DNA of 64,000 nucleotides from CAWJAP01 sp963834365. GTDB taxonomy: Bacteria > Acidobacteriota > Vicinamibacteria > Vicinamibacterales > Vicinamibacteraceae. Position numbers and translations under genes: made by a program. The DNA is taken from assembly GCA_963834365.1 (NCBI GenBank), contig CAWIBS010000033.1, positions 62,001 to 126,000 of the forward strand, in the 5' to 3' direction. Each line of letters starts with the position of its first letter. Position 1 is the first letter of the stretch. Shown here one piece after another: positions 27,303 to 36,221 of the stretch. The notes beneath the pieces were generated by a model. It was not told the DNA's origin and did no database searches. It was given only the letters and a program-made list of their open reading frames with translations.

Positions 27303-28199
27303 TCAGCGCGCCGCGGCTGACGCCTGATCCACGCGGGGCGCGATCGCGTCGAGGGCCTTGTCGGCGACCCGGATGAGCGAAGCCTGGCGGCGGAGATAGC
27401 GCGCGTGCAGGTGGCGCTCCTGGGCTGTGAGCCGCGCGGCGACCGCGTCGTGAGCGGCGGCCAGGTCGGTACGCGGATGTGGGACATCCAGTGCTCCGCC
27501 GACCCGCGCGCGCAACACGTCGGTGTCGTGGAGCTGGCCGAGAATCTCCTGTATCTCGCGCAGCTGCCGCACGAGCGCACCCGCCGCGACGATCTTGACC
27601 TCCCCGGCGAGCTCCAGGGCGTATCGCAGCTTCTTGACCGCAATCCTCACGGCGTGCAGCCGATCCGCATCGAAGAGCGCCCCGGCGTCCGCCACCGCAC
27701 CCAGCAGCGCGTGGGCGCGCTGGCGAATCCGGTCGGCATGGACGCTTCGCCAGGAGCTGTCGACGTCGGGAGAGGGAATGTGTCTGGCGAAGCGCTCGAG
27801 CCTCGCCAGCAGGCGCCGCGCACGTCCGGCGTCGAAGACCTGGGTCAGGTGCTCGAACGCCAGCGATCGCTCGCGCCCGATCTCGGGCTGCACGACGTGG
27901 ACGACTTCCGGCGGCGCGTGCTGTTCCGTGACGAGCGTCTCGAGCGTGTCCAGGAGCACGTCGGACTCCCGTACCTCTCCCAGCGCCCGTGTCAGGCGCC
28001 GCAGGCGCGTGCCCAGCCGCCGCACCCGGCGCCGGTGCAGGGCGGCGCCGAACACCGGCAGCGCTTCGCGCAGACGACGCGACGCGACGCGAGCCTGATG
28101 CACGGCCGAGGTGTCGCCTTCGAGAGCCGCGGGCAGGTGATCGACCAGCGCGTGGATCCGGCGATCGAGCACGCGTTGGAGGAGGTGGGGGGAGCCCAT
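27303..28199 (-). CDS. CHAD domain protein (polyphosphate-binding type)
   Basis: 298 residues, mostly alpha-helical. CHAD domains are two helical bundles with conserved His/Arg/Lys that bind polyphosphate, often on storage granules. The two repeats are marked by VHQARVASRRLREALPVFGA near the start and LHAVRIAVKKLRYALELAGE in the second half, each with the conserved basic residues. No triphosphate-tunnel (CYTH) domain is fused. The gene is followed by sixA and diverges from ppx with about 75 bp between. Confidence 0.88.
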   Translation of the reverse strand: MGSPHLLQRVLDRRIHALVDHLPAALEGDTSAVHQARVASRRLREALPVFGAALHRRRVRRLGTRLRRLTRALGEVRESDVLLDTLETLVTEQHAPPEVVHVVQPEIGRERSLAFEHLTQVFDAGRARRLLARLERFARHIPSPDVDSSWRSVHADRIRQRAHALLGAVADAGALFDADRLHAVRIAVKKLRYALELAGEVKIVAAGALVRQLREIQEILGQLHDTDVLRARVGGALDVPHPRTDLAAAHDAVAARLTAQERHLHARYLRRQASLIRVADKALDAIAPRVDQASAAAR

Positions 28200-28275
28200 G
28201 TTAGGATGCCGGCCGCGCGTCCGAATGAGCCCCGTATCCTAGCACAGCACCAGGCCGCGCCGCCCCTCCACCATC

Positions 28276-29887
28276 ATGCGGCTCGCAGCGATCGACATCG
28301 GCACCAACTCGGTCCACATCATCGTCGTGCAGGTGAGACCGGACCTCTCCTTCGAGGTCGTGGACCGCGAGAAGGAAATGGTCCGCCTCGGGGCCGGCGG
28401 GCTCGACGGCAAGGCGCTGACGCCGTCGGCGATGTCGGCCACGCTCCAGGCACTCTCGAAGTTCCGCCGGCTCGCCGACTCGCACAACGTCGACGAGATC
28501 ATCGCCGCAGCGACCAGCGCCACACGCGAGGCCGAGAACGGCGGCGACTTCCTGAACACGATTCACCGCGAGACCGGGATCGCGGTGAAGGTCATCTCCG
28601 GCCAGGAAGAGGCGCGTCTCATCCACCTCGCGGCGGCCTACGGCGTGGATCTCGCCGGCCGGCGCGGGGTCGTCATCGACATCGGCGGCGGCAGCGTCGA
28701 GATCACCTTCGGCACCGCCCGGGACGCCGAGCTGGCCAGGAGCTTCAAGATTGGCGTCATCAGGCTCACCGAGCGGTTCGTGCGCTCCGATCCGATCGCC
28801 GGCCGCGACGAGCGTCGGCTGGTCGCGCACATCAACGACGAGATCGGCGCGCACATCGATCAGATCGTCAAGCGTGGCTATCAGCGGGTGATCGGAACCT
28901 CCGGCACGATCCTGAGCCTCGGGTCGGTCGTGCTCGCCGCCGAGACCGACTCGGTGACCGACGTGCGCAACACGCGCGTCCCGGCCAAGGCATTGCATCG
29001 GCTGCGCAAGCGGCTCGTCGACTCCGACCTGCAGGAGCGCCTGCACCTGCCCGGCCTCGATCCGCGGCGGGCCGATCTGGTCGTCGCCGGAAGCGTGCTG
29101 CTCGATACGATCCTGCGCCGGCTCGGCGCCGACGAGTTGACGCTGTGCGATCTGGCGCTCCGCGAAGGGCTCATTCTCGACTACACCCGCAGGAACCGGC
29201 GGCACATCGCCACCATCGAGCGCTTCCCCGACATCCGGCGGCGCAGCGTCGAGGAACTCGGGGAGCGATGCCACTACTGGTCGGAGCACGCCCGGCAGGT
29301 CGCGCGCCTGGCGATTGAGCTCTTCGACCAGACACAGGGGCTGCACGGCCTCGCGACTCGCGAACGGGAGTGGCTGAAGTTCGGGGCGCTCCTCCACGAC
29401 GTCGGCGTCCACATCAGCTACAAGAGCCATCACAAGCACTCGCACTACCTGATTCTGCAACGGCGACCTGCGGGGGTTCGAGCCGCAGGAAATCGAAGTC
29501 ATCGCGCTCGTCGCGCGGTATCACCGCCAGGCGACGCCGAAGAAGAGCCACGACGGCTTCGGCGCGCTCCCCGCACCGCTGCGGAAGACGGTGCGCGTCC
29601 TCGCGGCCTGCGTGCGGCTCGCCGAGGGTCTCGACCGCAGCCACGCCCAGGTCGTCGAGGCGCTCGAGGTCGTGGACCGGACGACCGACCTCCTGCTCCG
29701 GGTGCGGGCGAAGGGCGATGCCGAGCTCGAGCACTGGGCCGCACAGCGCTTCCTCGGCCCCCTGGAGGATGAGCTGGACCGCGTGATCAAAGTGGAGGTC
29801 GCCTCGCCGCACCGGCGTTCGGCCGCTGCACGACGCAAGGGACGTGGCCGTGCAGCGCCCGCCGTGCAGCGCCGCACCCGGCCATGA
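28276..29887 (+). CDS. ppx: Exopolyphosphatase / guanosine pentaphosphate phosphatase, one apparent frameshift
   Basis: Removes terminal phosphate from polyphosphate or pppGpp. The actin-like ATPase fold shows AAIDIGTNSVHIIVV, ATSATREAENG, VIDIGGGSVEITFG and IGTSGTILSLGSV. The C-terminal HD domain begins HYWSEHARQVARLAIELFDQ and contains GALLHDVGVHISYKSHHKHS. The frame breaks near 29458 (one extra C); the next frame continues GDLRGFEPQEIEVIALVARY to a basic tail ending at 29887, about 536 residues in all. It is divergent from the CHAD/SixA pair and ahead of the pst operon. Confidence 0.87.
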
Positions 29888-29900
29888 CGTGACCCGACGG

Positions 29901-29917
29901 TTACATGGAATTTACAT
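29901..29917 (+). promoter_or_regulatory. Pho-box-like direct repeat upstream of pstS
   Basis: TTACATGGAATTTACAT: two TTACAT units 11 bp apart, ending 42 bp before the pstS start codon. This is the spacing of PhoB half-sites and the usual place for phosphate-starvation control of pst operons. Binding is inferred from pattern and position. Confidence 0.6.
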
Positions 29918-29959
29918 CTGCGAAACGGGCAGGAAATTCCACGTCGATACCGTCGAGCC

Positions 29960-30992
29960 ATGCTTCGTTCCATATCAGCCCGGGGTCTGGCGCTGGCGGC
30001 CGCAGGCGCGGCCTCGCTCGCGTTCGTCGCCTGCGGCGGTGGCCAATCCTCGCTCGGCGCCGACCGCGGTCGTGCGCATCGACGGATCCAGCACGGTGTT
30101 CCCGATCACCGAAGCGGTGGCTGAGGAGTTCCAGCGCGCGACGCCATCCGCGAAGGTGACGGTGAGGACCTCGGGCACCGGCGGCGGCTTCCAGAAATTC
30201 TGCCGCCAGGAGACCGACATCTCCAACGCCTCGAGGCCGATCCGCCAGGTCGAGCTCGATGCCTGCGCCAAGGCCGGCGTCACCTTCGTCGAGCTGCCCG
30301 TGGCCTACGACGGCCTGACCATCGTCGTCCATCCGAAGAACACGTGGGCGGCCTCGATGACCGTGGCCGAGCTCAAGACGCTGTGGGAACCGTCCGCGGA
30401 AGGCAAGGTGACGCGCTGGAGCCAGCTTCGACCGGGATGGCCCGATCGGGAGATCCATCTGTTTGGCGCCGGCGTCGATTCCGGCACGTTCGACTACTTC
30501 ACCGAAGTGATCGTCGGCAAGAGCGGCGCGAGCCGGGGTGACTACACGTCGAGCGAGGACGACAACATGCTCGTGCAGGGCGTCGCCGGCGACGAGCTCG
30601 CGCTCGGTTTCTTCGGCTACGCGTACTACGAAGAGAACCAGAGCAAGCTGCGCGCCGTCGCCATCGACGACGGCACGGCCTCGAACGGCGCCGGCGCCAT
30701 CCTGCCGTCGGCCGAGACCGTCCGCGGCGGCACCTACCAGCCGCTCTCGCGACCGGTCTTCATCTATGCGTCGCAGACGAGCCTCGGGCGCCCGGAAGTG
30801 AAGCAGTTCGTCGAGTTCTACGCGGCCAACGCGCCCAAGCTCGTTCGGGAGGTGGGCTACGTTCCGCTGACCGACCGCGAGTACGCGCTCGTCACCGATC
30901 GGGTGAGGAAGCAGACCTCGGGCTCGGTGTTCGCGAACCACAAGAGCGAGCCCGGGACGACGATCGAGAAGGTGCTCACCTCCGCCCCGTAG
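29960..30992 (+). CDS. pstS: Phosphate-binding protein PstS, one apparent frameshift
   Basis: Captures phosphate for the Pst importer. The lipoprotein signal starts at ATG 29960 and ends LAFVACGGG. The frame then shifts at about 30045-30070 into the mature protein: VVRIDGSSTVFPITEAVAEE, the phosphate loop SGTGGGFQKFC and ISNASRPIRQ, then VGKSGASRGDYTSSEDDNML. About 343 residues corrected. Without the correction the protein would lack a signal peptide. First gene of pstSCAB, 42 bp after a Pho-box-like site. Confidence 0.88.
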
Positions 30993-31020
30993 CGCCGATC
31001 GCCACTTCCGCCAGGTTCGC

Positions 31021-31911
31021 ATGCACCGCAGCACACGCTCGAGGGTCGAGTTCGTCATCGAACGGGGGCTCGCCGCCTGCGCGGCGCTGTCGATTCTCGT
31101 CACCGCCGGCATCGTCGCCGTCCTGCTCTTGGAGACGACCGCGTTCCTCCGCGAGGTGCCGCTCACCGACTTCCTGTTCGGCACCGTCTGGACCCCGCTC
31201 TTCTCCAACAAGCAGTTCGGCGTGCTGCCGCTGGTCGCCGGCACGGCGCTGGTGTCGGGCATCGCGATGGCGATCGCCCTGCCGGCCGGCCTGCTGAGCG
31301 CGATCTATCTGAGCGAGTACGCGCCGCCGCGCCTGCGCCGCGCCGTGAAGCCGCTGCTCGAAGTGCTGGCGGGAATCCCGACGGTCGTCTACGGCTATTT
31401 CGCGCTGCTCTTCGTCACGCCGGCACTGCAGGCGGTCGTGCCCGGCCTGTCGGGCTTCAACGCCCTCAGCCCGGGCATCGTCATGGGCATCATGATCCTG
31501 CCCCTCGTGTCGTCACTGTCGGAAGACGCCCTGCATGCCGTACCGGTCGGCCTGCGTGAGGGTGCGTATGCGCTCGGGGCGACTCGCATGCAGACGACGC
31601 TGCGGGTGGTCGTGCCGGCGGCGATCTCGGGTATCTCGGCGGCGGCGATTCTGGCGGTCTCGCGGGCGATCGGCGAGACGATGATCGTCGCGATCGCCGC
31701 CGGACAGCAGCCGCGGCTCACCGCGAATCCGCTGGTGCCGATCGAGACCATGACCGCCTTCATCGTCCAGGTGAGCATGGGGGACACGCCGGTCGGCACG
31801 ATTGAGTACAGGACGATCTTCGCGGTGGGGATGCTGCTCTTCGTCGGGACGCTGGCCTTGAACCTGGCGAGCAACTGGCTGCGCCAGCGATTCCGGGAGG
31901 AGTATCGATGA
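31021..31911 (+). CDS. pstC: Phosphate ABC transporter permease PstC
   Basis: 296 residues, six membrane segments of the BPD_transp_1 type, with the periplasmic loop after the first. The coupling-helix region is ALGATRMQTTLRVVVPAAI, and SEYAPPRLRRAVKPLLEVLA and GIPTVVYGYFAL are typical of PstC. It lies 28 bp after pstS and overlaps pstA by 4 bp (ATGA). Confidence 0.92.
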   Translation: MHRSTRSRVEFVIERGLAACAALSILVTAGIVAVLLLETTAFLREVPLTDFLFGTVWTPLFSNKQFGVLPLVAGTALVSGIAMAIALPAGLLSAIYLSEYAPPRLRRAVKPLLEVLAGIPTVVYGYFALLFVTPALQAVVPGLSGFNALSPGIVMGIMILPLVSSLSEDALHAVPVGLREGAYALGATRMQTTLRVVVPAAISGISAAAILAVSRAIGETMIVAIAAGQQPRLTANPLVPIETMTAFIVQVSMGDTPVGTIEYRTIFAVGMLLFVGTLALNLASNWLRQRFREEYR

Positions 31912-32762
31912 CGTCCCGACGCCGCCTGCTCGGCGACAAGGCGCTCGAGATCGCGGGCCTCCTGGTCATGCTGCTGGCGCTCGGTGCGCTGGCGGCGCTG
32001 CTCGTGGACGTGTTCATGGACGGCGCCGGACGCCTGTCGTGGCAGTTCCTCACGAGCTATCCCTCGCGACGCGCCGAGGCGGCAGGCCTCCTGCCGGCAC
32101 TCGTCGGCAGCATCTACCTCATCGTCCTGACGGCGCTGCTGTCGCTTCCCATCGGCATCGCCGCCGCGGTTCACCTCGAAGAGTACGCGACGCAGGGCCG
32201 GCTGTCGCGGCTGATCGAGATCAACATCGCCAACCTCGCCGGCGTCCCGTCGATCATCTACGGGCTGCTCGGCCTGGGTCTCTTCGTCCGGGCGCTCAAC
32301 CTGGGGAGCAGCCTGATCGCCGGCGCCGCGACGCTGGCGCTGCTCGTGCTGCCGGTGGTGATCCTGTCCACCCGCGAGGCGCTCCGCACCGTTCCGCAGT
32401 CGCTGCGCGAGGGCTCCTATGCCCTCGGCGCGACGAAGTGGCAGACGACCTGGCACCAGGTGCTGCCGATGGCGCTGCCGGGCATTCTGACCGGCGTGAT
32501 TCTGGCGCTCTCACGCGCGATCGGCGAGACGGCGCCGATCATCACGATTGGCGCCGTCACCTACCTGCCGTTCCTGCCGGATGGCCTCCTATCGCCCTTC
32601 ACGGTACTCCCCATCCAGACGTTCAACTGGGTGTCACGGCCGCAGGCGGCCTTCCTGCAGAACGCGGCGGGGGCTATCATCGTGCTGCTGGCGGTCTTGT
32701 TGTCGATGAACGCGGTGGCGATCTGGCTGCGCGACCGCTCTCAGAAGCAAAGGACCTCATGA
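31908..32762 (+). CDS. pstA: Phosphate ABC transporter permease PstA
   Basis: 284 residues, six membrane segments. Key segments are LEEYATQGRLSRLIEINIAN, GVPSIIYGLLGLGLFV, the coupling motif ALGATKWQTTWHQVLPMALP, and the C-terminal SRAIGETAPIITIGAVTYLP, the usual PstA signature. Pairs with PstC to form the membrane channel. Starts at the ATGA that ends pstC. Confidence 0.93.
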   Translation: MTSRRRLLGDKALEIAGLLVMLLALGALAALLVDVFMDGAGRLSWQFLTSYPSRRAEAAGLLPALVGSIYLIVLTALLSLPIGIAAAVHLEEYATQGRLSRLIEINIANLAGVPSIIYGLLGLGLFVRALNLGSSLIAGAATLALLVLPVVILSTREALRTVPQSLREGSYALGATKWQTTWHQVLPMALPGILTGVILALSRAIGETAPIITIGAVTYLPFLPDGLLSPFTVLPIQTFNWVSRPQAAFLQNAAGAIIVLLAVLLSMNAVAIWLRDRSQKQRTS

Positions 32763-32829
32763 CGCCCGGTCCCCGACCCTGCCCTCGCTGTCGGCGATCA
32801 GCGCGCGACCCGGGTCCGGCGAGACGCCG

Positions 32830-33591
32830 GTGACGCCCCTGAAGATCGAGGTCGAGCGGCTCAACTTCTACTATGGCGCCAAGCGGGCGCTCGAGGAGAT
32901 CACGATCCAGATGCACGCCAACCTCGTGACGGCGTTCATCGGGCCGTCCGGATGCGGCAAGAGCACGTTCCTCCGCACGCTCAACCGGATGAACGACATC
33001 ATCCAGGGGACGCGGGTCGAGGGGCGCGTGATCATCGACCGCGCCGACATCTACGGACCCGACGTGGACGTCGTCGGGCTGCGGCGGCGCGTCGGGATGG
33101 TGTTTCAGAAGTCGAATCCGTTCCCGAAGTCGATCTTCGAGAACGTCGCCTACGGCTTGCGGGTGAACGGGCTGGTCAAGAGCCGCGCCCAGCTCGAGGA
33201 GCGGATCGAAGAGAGCCTGCGGCAGGCGGCGATCTGGGACGAGGTGAAGGACCGCCTCCAGGAGTCGGCCCTCGCACTGTCAGGCGGCCAGCAGCAGCGC
33301 CTGTGCATCGCCCGGGCGCTGGCCATCCGGCCGGAGATCGTGCTGATGGACGAACCGGCGTCGGCGCTCGATCCGATCGCCACGCAGCGCATCGAGGAGC
33401 TGATCTATCAGCTCAAGAAGGACTACACGATCGTCATCGTCACGCACAACATGCAACAGGCGGCGCGGGTGTCGGACTACACCGCGTTCTTCTGGCTCGG
33501 GCAGCTGGTCGAGTTCGACAAGACCGAGCGCCTGTTCACCGCGCCGTCGCAGAAGCTGACGGAGGACTACGTCACGGGACGTTTCGGGTGA
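32830..33591 (+). CDS. pstB: Phosphate ABC transporter ATP-binding protein PstB
   Basis: 253 residues. Walker A GPSGCGKSTFLRTLNRMND, Q-loop VFQKSNPFPKSI, signature LSGGQQQRLCIARALA and Walker B VLMDEPASALDP are all standard for PstB. Starts at GTG 32830 after a 67-bp spacer with no other gene. It powers phosphate import by PstC/PstA. Confidence 0.95.
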   Translation: MTPLKIEVERLNFYYGAKRALEEITIQMHANLVTAFIGPSGCGKSTFLRTLNRMNDIIQGTRVEGRVIIDRADIYGPDVDVVGLRRRVGMVFQKSNPFPKSIFENVAYGLRVNGLVKSRAQLEERIEESLRQAAIWDEVKDRLQESALALSGGQQQRLCIARALAIRPEIVLMDEPASALDPIATQRIEELIYQLKKDYTIVIVTHNMQQAARVSDYTAFFWLGQLVEFDKTERLFTAPSQKLTEDYVTGRFG

Positions 33592-33722
33592 GCGGCACCA
33601 GGCTCCACGCCTCGGACCCGGAACGGGCTGCTGGCAGCCGCACGCCAATCCAACAGAGCCCGGGGCCGGAGGCCGCGAGCTGTTCAAACCGATGGATTCA
33701 CGTACACTAGCCGGGTTCCACC

Positions 33723-34454
33723 ATGCCTGATATCGAGCGGGTCGTTCCCCACTTCCAGGAGCAGGCCGCGACGCTGAAGGAGCGGCTGCTCGTGATGGCC
33801 GGGCTCGCCGAGGAACGCGTCCGCACGGTCATGGAAGCGCTGGTCGAGCGCGAGCTCGAGTTCGTCGATCGCGTGCAGGCCGGCGACGAGCCGATCAACC
33901 AGCTGCACATCGAGATCGACGACCGCTGCTTCAAGCTGGTCGCGCTCTACCAGCCGATGGCGACCGACCTGCGGGCGATCGTCGCGGCGGTGAAGATCAA
34001 CACTGATCTCGAGCGCGTCGGCGACCTCGCGGTCAACATCGCCGAGGCGGTGCGGCGCTACCTCCACCACCCGCCGGTCAAGAAGCTGATCGACATCCCC
34101 CGGATGGCCGAGCTCGCGCAGCGCATGCTGCGCGATTCACTCGACGCGTTCGTCCGCCGCGACGTGGACCTGGCCCAGCAGGTCCTCAACCAGGACGACG
34201 AGCTCGATGCGCTGAAGACGCAGGTCTTCCGCAACCTCCTCACGCTGATGCTTCAGGATCCGACGACCATCGAACCGTCGCTCGACCTGATTCTGATCTC
34301 GCGGCATCTCGAGCGCATCGGCGATCACGCCACGAACATCGCCGAGGACGTCATCTTCATGGTCTCGGCCCGGGACGTCCGCCATCACCCGCCCGGCGCC
34401 GCCGAGTCCGGCGCGGCCGAGCCTGGCGCACCCGATCGGTCCGGGGCGATCTGA
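33723..34454 (+). CDS. phoU: Phosphate signalling regulator PhoU
   Basis: 243 residues, two PhoU three-helix domains. Each has a metal-binding E/D-rich motif: LERVGDLAVNIAEAVRRYL and LERIGDHATNIAEDVIFMV. PhoU links the Pst transporter to the Pho kinase and restrains polyphosphate build-up, which fits the sixA-CHAD-ppx genes upstream. It sits 131 bp after pstB and ends the phosphate block. Confidence 0.93.
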   Translation: MPDIERVVPHFQEQAATLKERLLVMAGLAEERVRTVMEALVERELEFVDRVQAGDEPINQLHIEIDDRCFKLVALYQPMATDLRAIVAAVKINTDLERVGDLAVNIAEAVRRYLHHPPVKKLIDIPRMAELAQRMLRDSLDAFVRRDVDLAQQVLNQDDELDALKTQVFRNLLTLMLQDPTTIEPSLDLILISRHLERIGDHATNIAEDVIFMVSARDVRHHPPGAAESGAAEPGAPDRSGAI

Positions 34455-34516
34455 CCTCCGCCGCTGCCCCGGCGGGCTGGCGGCACGACCCGGGACGATT
34501 CATCCGTGGCGTACAA

Positions 34517-34705
34517 TTGCGGCGCGTGCCCGACCTGCCGCTCTGTGTATACTGTCGCCGGAAACCGGCCGAGGCCAGGTGGCGTCCCTTCTGCAGTGAG
34601 CGCTGCAGACTGCAGGATCTCGGCCGGTGGTTGCACGGCGACTACCGCATCCCGGGCGACGAGATCGCTGCCGATCCCCCGCCTCCGGACACCGACGACG
34701 AGTGA
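34517..34705 (+). CDS. yacG: DNA gyrase inhibitor YacG-like zinc finger protein
   Basis: 62 residues if read from TTG 34517 (GTG 34526 is the alternative). A single zinc finger: C-VYC near the start and FCSERCRLQDLGRWLHGDYR in the second half, ending with an acidic tail. This matches YacG, which in E. coli binds gyrase and blocks supercoiling. Usually yacG neighbours coaE or competence genes; here it precedes citrate synthase. Confidence 0.8.
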   Translation: MRRVPDLPLCVYCRRKPAEARWRPFCSERCRLQDLGRWLHGDYRIPGDEIAADPPPPDTDDE

Positions 34706-34770
34706 GCAGCCTGGAACCCGATCCCCGGACGCTCCCGGCGCCCGCGACCGATTCGCCCGCTAGCCGCCCC

Positions 34771-36090
34771 ATGGCCGATACGCTGACCATCACCGACAAC
34801 CGCACCGGGAAGCGCTACGACATCCCGGTCCGAGACGGGACGATTCGCGCGATGGATCTCCGGCAGATCAAGGTCGCCGACCACGACTTCGGTCTGATGA
34901 CGTACGACCCGGCGTTCACCAACACCGCGTCCTGCCGCAGCGCGATCACCTTCATCGACGGCGACGAAGGCGTCCTGGAGTATCGCGGCTACCCGATCGA
35001 GCAGCTGGCCGAGCACAGCACCTACCTCGAGGTCGCCTACCTGCTCCTCTTCGGCGAGCTGCCGACGACGGCGCAGCTCGCCGAGTGGCGGCACGGCATC
35101 ACGATCCACACGATGCTGCACGAGAACATCAAGCACCTGATGCGCGGCTTCCGCTACGACGCGCATCCGATGGGGGTGTTCCTCAGCACCGTCGGCACGC
35201 TCTCGACCTTCTACCCCGATGCCAAGCGCGTGCACGACGCACAGGCGCGGCTGCTGCAATGCGAGCGGCTGATCGCCAAGACACCGACGATCGCCGCCTA
35301 CGCGTATCGCCACTCGACCGGCCGCTTCTACGTGTATCCGGACAACGAGCTGAGCTTCGCCGGCAACTTCCTGAACATGCTGTTCAAGATGACCGAGGCG
35401 AAGTACCAGGTGAATCCGGTGCTCGAGCGGGCGCTCGAGGTGCTGTTCATCCTGCATGCCGATCACGAGCAGAACTGCGGCACCAACGCGATGCGCGCCA
35501 TCGGCAGCTCGCAGGCCGACCCCTACTCGTCGATGGCCGGGGCGGCCGCCGCCCTCTACGGCCCGCTGCACGGCGGCGCGAACGAGGCCGTCGTCAAGAT
35601 GCTCGAGCAGGTGGGCTCGGTCGCCAACGTGCCGGCGTTCATCAAGCGCGTGAAGAACGGCGAGGGCCGGCTCATGGGGTTCGGCCATCGCGTCTACAAG
35701 TCCTACGACCCGCGCGCGCGGATCGTCAAGCAGACGGCCTACGAGGTCTTCGAGGTGACGGGGCGCGATCCCCTCCTCGACATCGCCATCGAGCTCGAGC
35801 GCATCGCGCTCGAGGACGAATACTTCGTCTCGCGCAAGCTGTACCCGAATGTCGATTTCTACTCGGGCCTCATCTACCAGGCCATGGGATTCGCGCCCGA
35901 GATGTTCACGGTCCTGTTCGCCATCCCGCGCACGGCGGGATGGGTGGCGCAGTGGGACGAGATGATGCGCGACCAGGATCAGAAGATCGCGCGGCCACGC
36001 CAGATCTACACCGGTGCCCGCGAGCGCGAGTACGTCCCGATCGATCAGCGCGCCGAGTCGAAGCCGGTCGCGACGCCGGGGTCCGGCTGA
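34771..36090 (+). CDS. gltA: Citrate synthase (type II)
   Basis: Condenses acetyl-CoA with oxaloacetate in the TCA cycle. 439 residues, the length of the hexameric type II enzyme. Catalytic features: HADHEQNCGTNAMR, GPLHGGANEAVVKML (His) and GFGHRVYKSYDPRARIVKQ (His, Arg), then NVDFYSGLIYQAMGF (Asp). The upstream in-frame extension (to 34627) would overlap yacG, so ATG 34771 is used. The final residues ATPGSG and the TGA stop are encoded by a REP-like palindrome. Confidence 0.95.
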   Translation: MADTLTITDNRTGKRYDIPVRDGTIRAMDLRQIKVADHDFGLMTYDPAFTNTASCRSAITFIDGDEGVLEYRGYPIEQLAEHSTYLEVAYLLLFGELPTTAQLAEWRHGITIHTMLHENIKHLMRGFRYDAHPMGVFLSTVGTLSTFYPDAKRVHDAQARLLQCERLIAKTPTIAAYAYRHSTGRFYVYPDNELSFAGNFLNMLFKMTEAKYQVNPVLERALEVLFILHADHEQNCGTNAMRAIGSSQADPYSSMAGAAAALYGPLHGGANEAVVKMLEQVGSVANVPAFIKRVKNGEGRLMGFGHRVYKSYDPRARIVKQTAYEVFEVTGRDPLLDIAIELERIALEDEYFVSRKLYPNVDFYSGLIYQAMGFAPEMFTVLFAIPRTAGWVAQWDEMMRDQDQKIARPRQIYTGAREREYVPIDQRAESKPVATPGSG

Positions 36091-36221
36091 AGCCGGACAC
36101 TACGTCGGGTTGTCGACGTCGACTCCTCAAAACGTAGTGTCCGGCTTCAGCCGGACCGCGGCGGCAAACGTCCGACCCTCAACGTCAACTCCTCGAACGT
36201 AGTGTCCGGCTTCAGCCGGAC
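36081..36221. repeat. Three REP-like palindromes between gltA and the LeuA-like gene
   Basis: One copy of GTCCGGCTGAAGCCGGAC at 36081 and two inverted copies at 36139 and 36204, spaced 58-65 bp and each flanked by ACTACGT or its complement. The first contains the stop codon of citrate synthase and the last contains the stop codon of the convergent LeuA-like gene; both proteins end SG-stop. They are well placed to act as two-way terminators. Confidence 0.88.
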
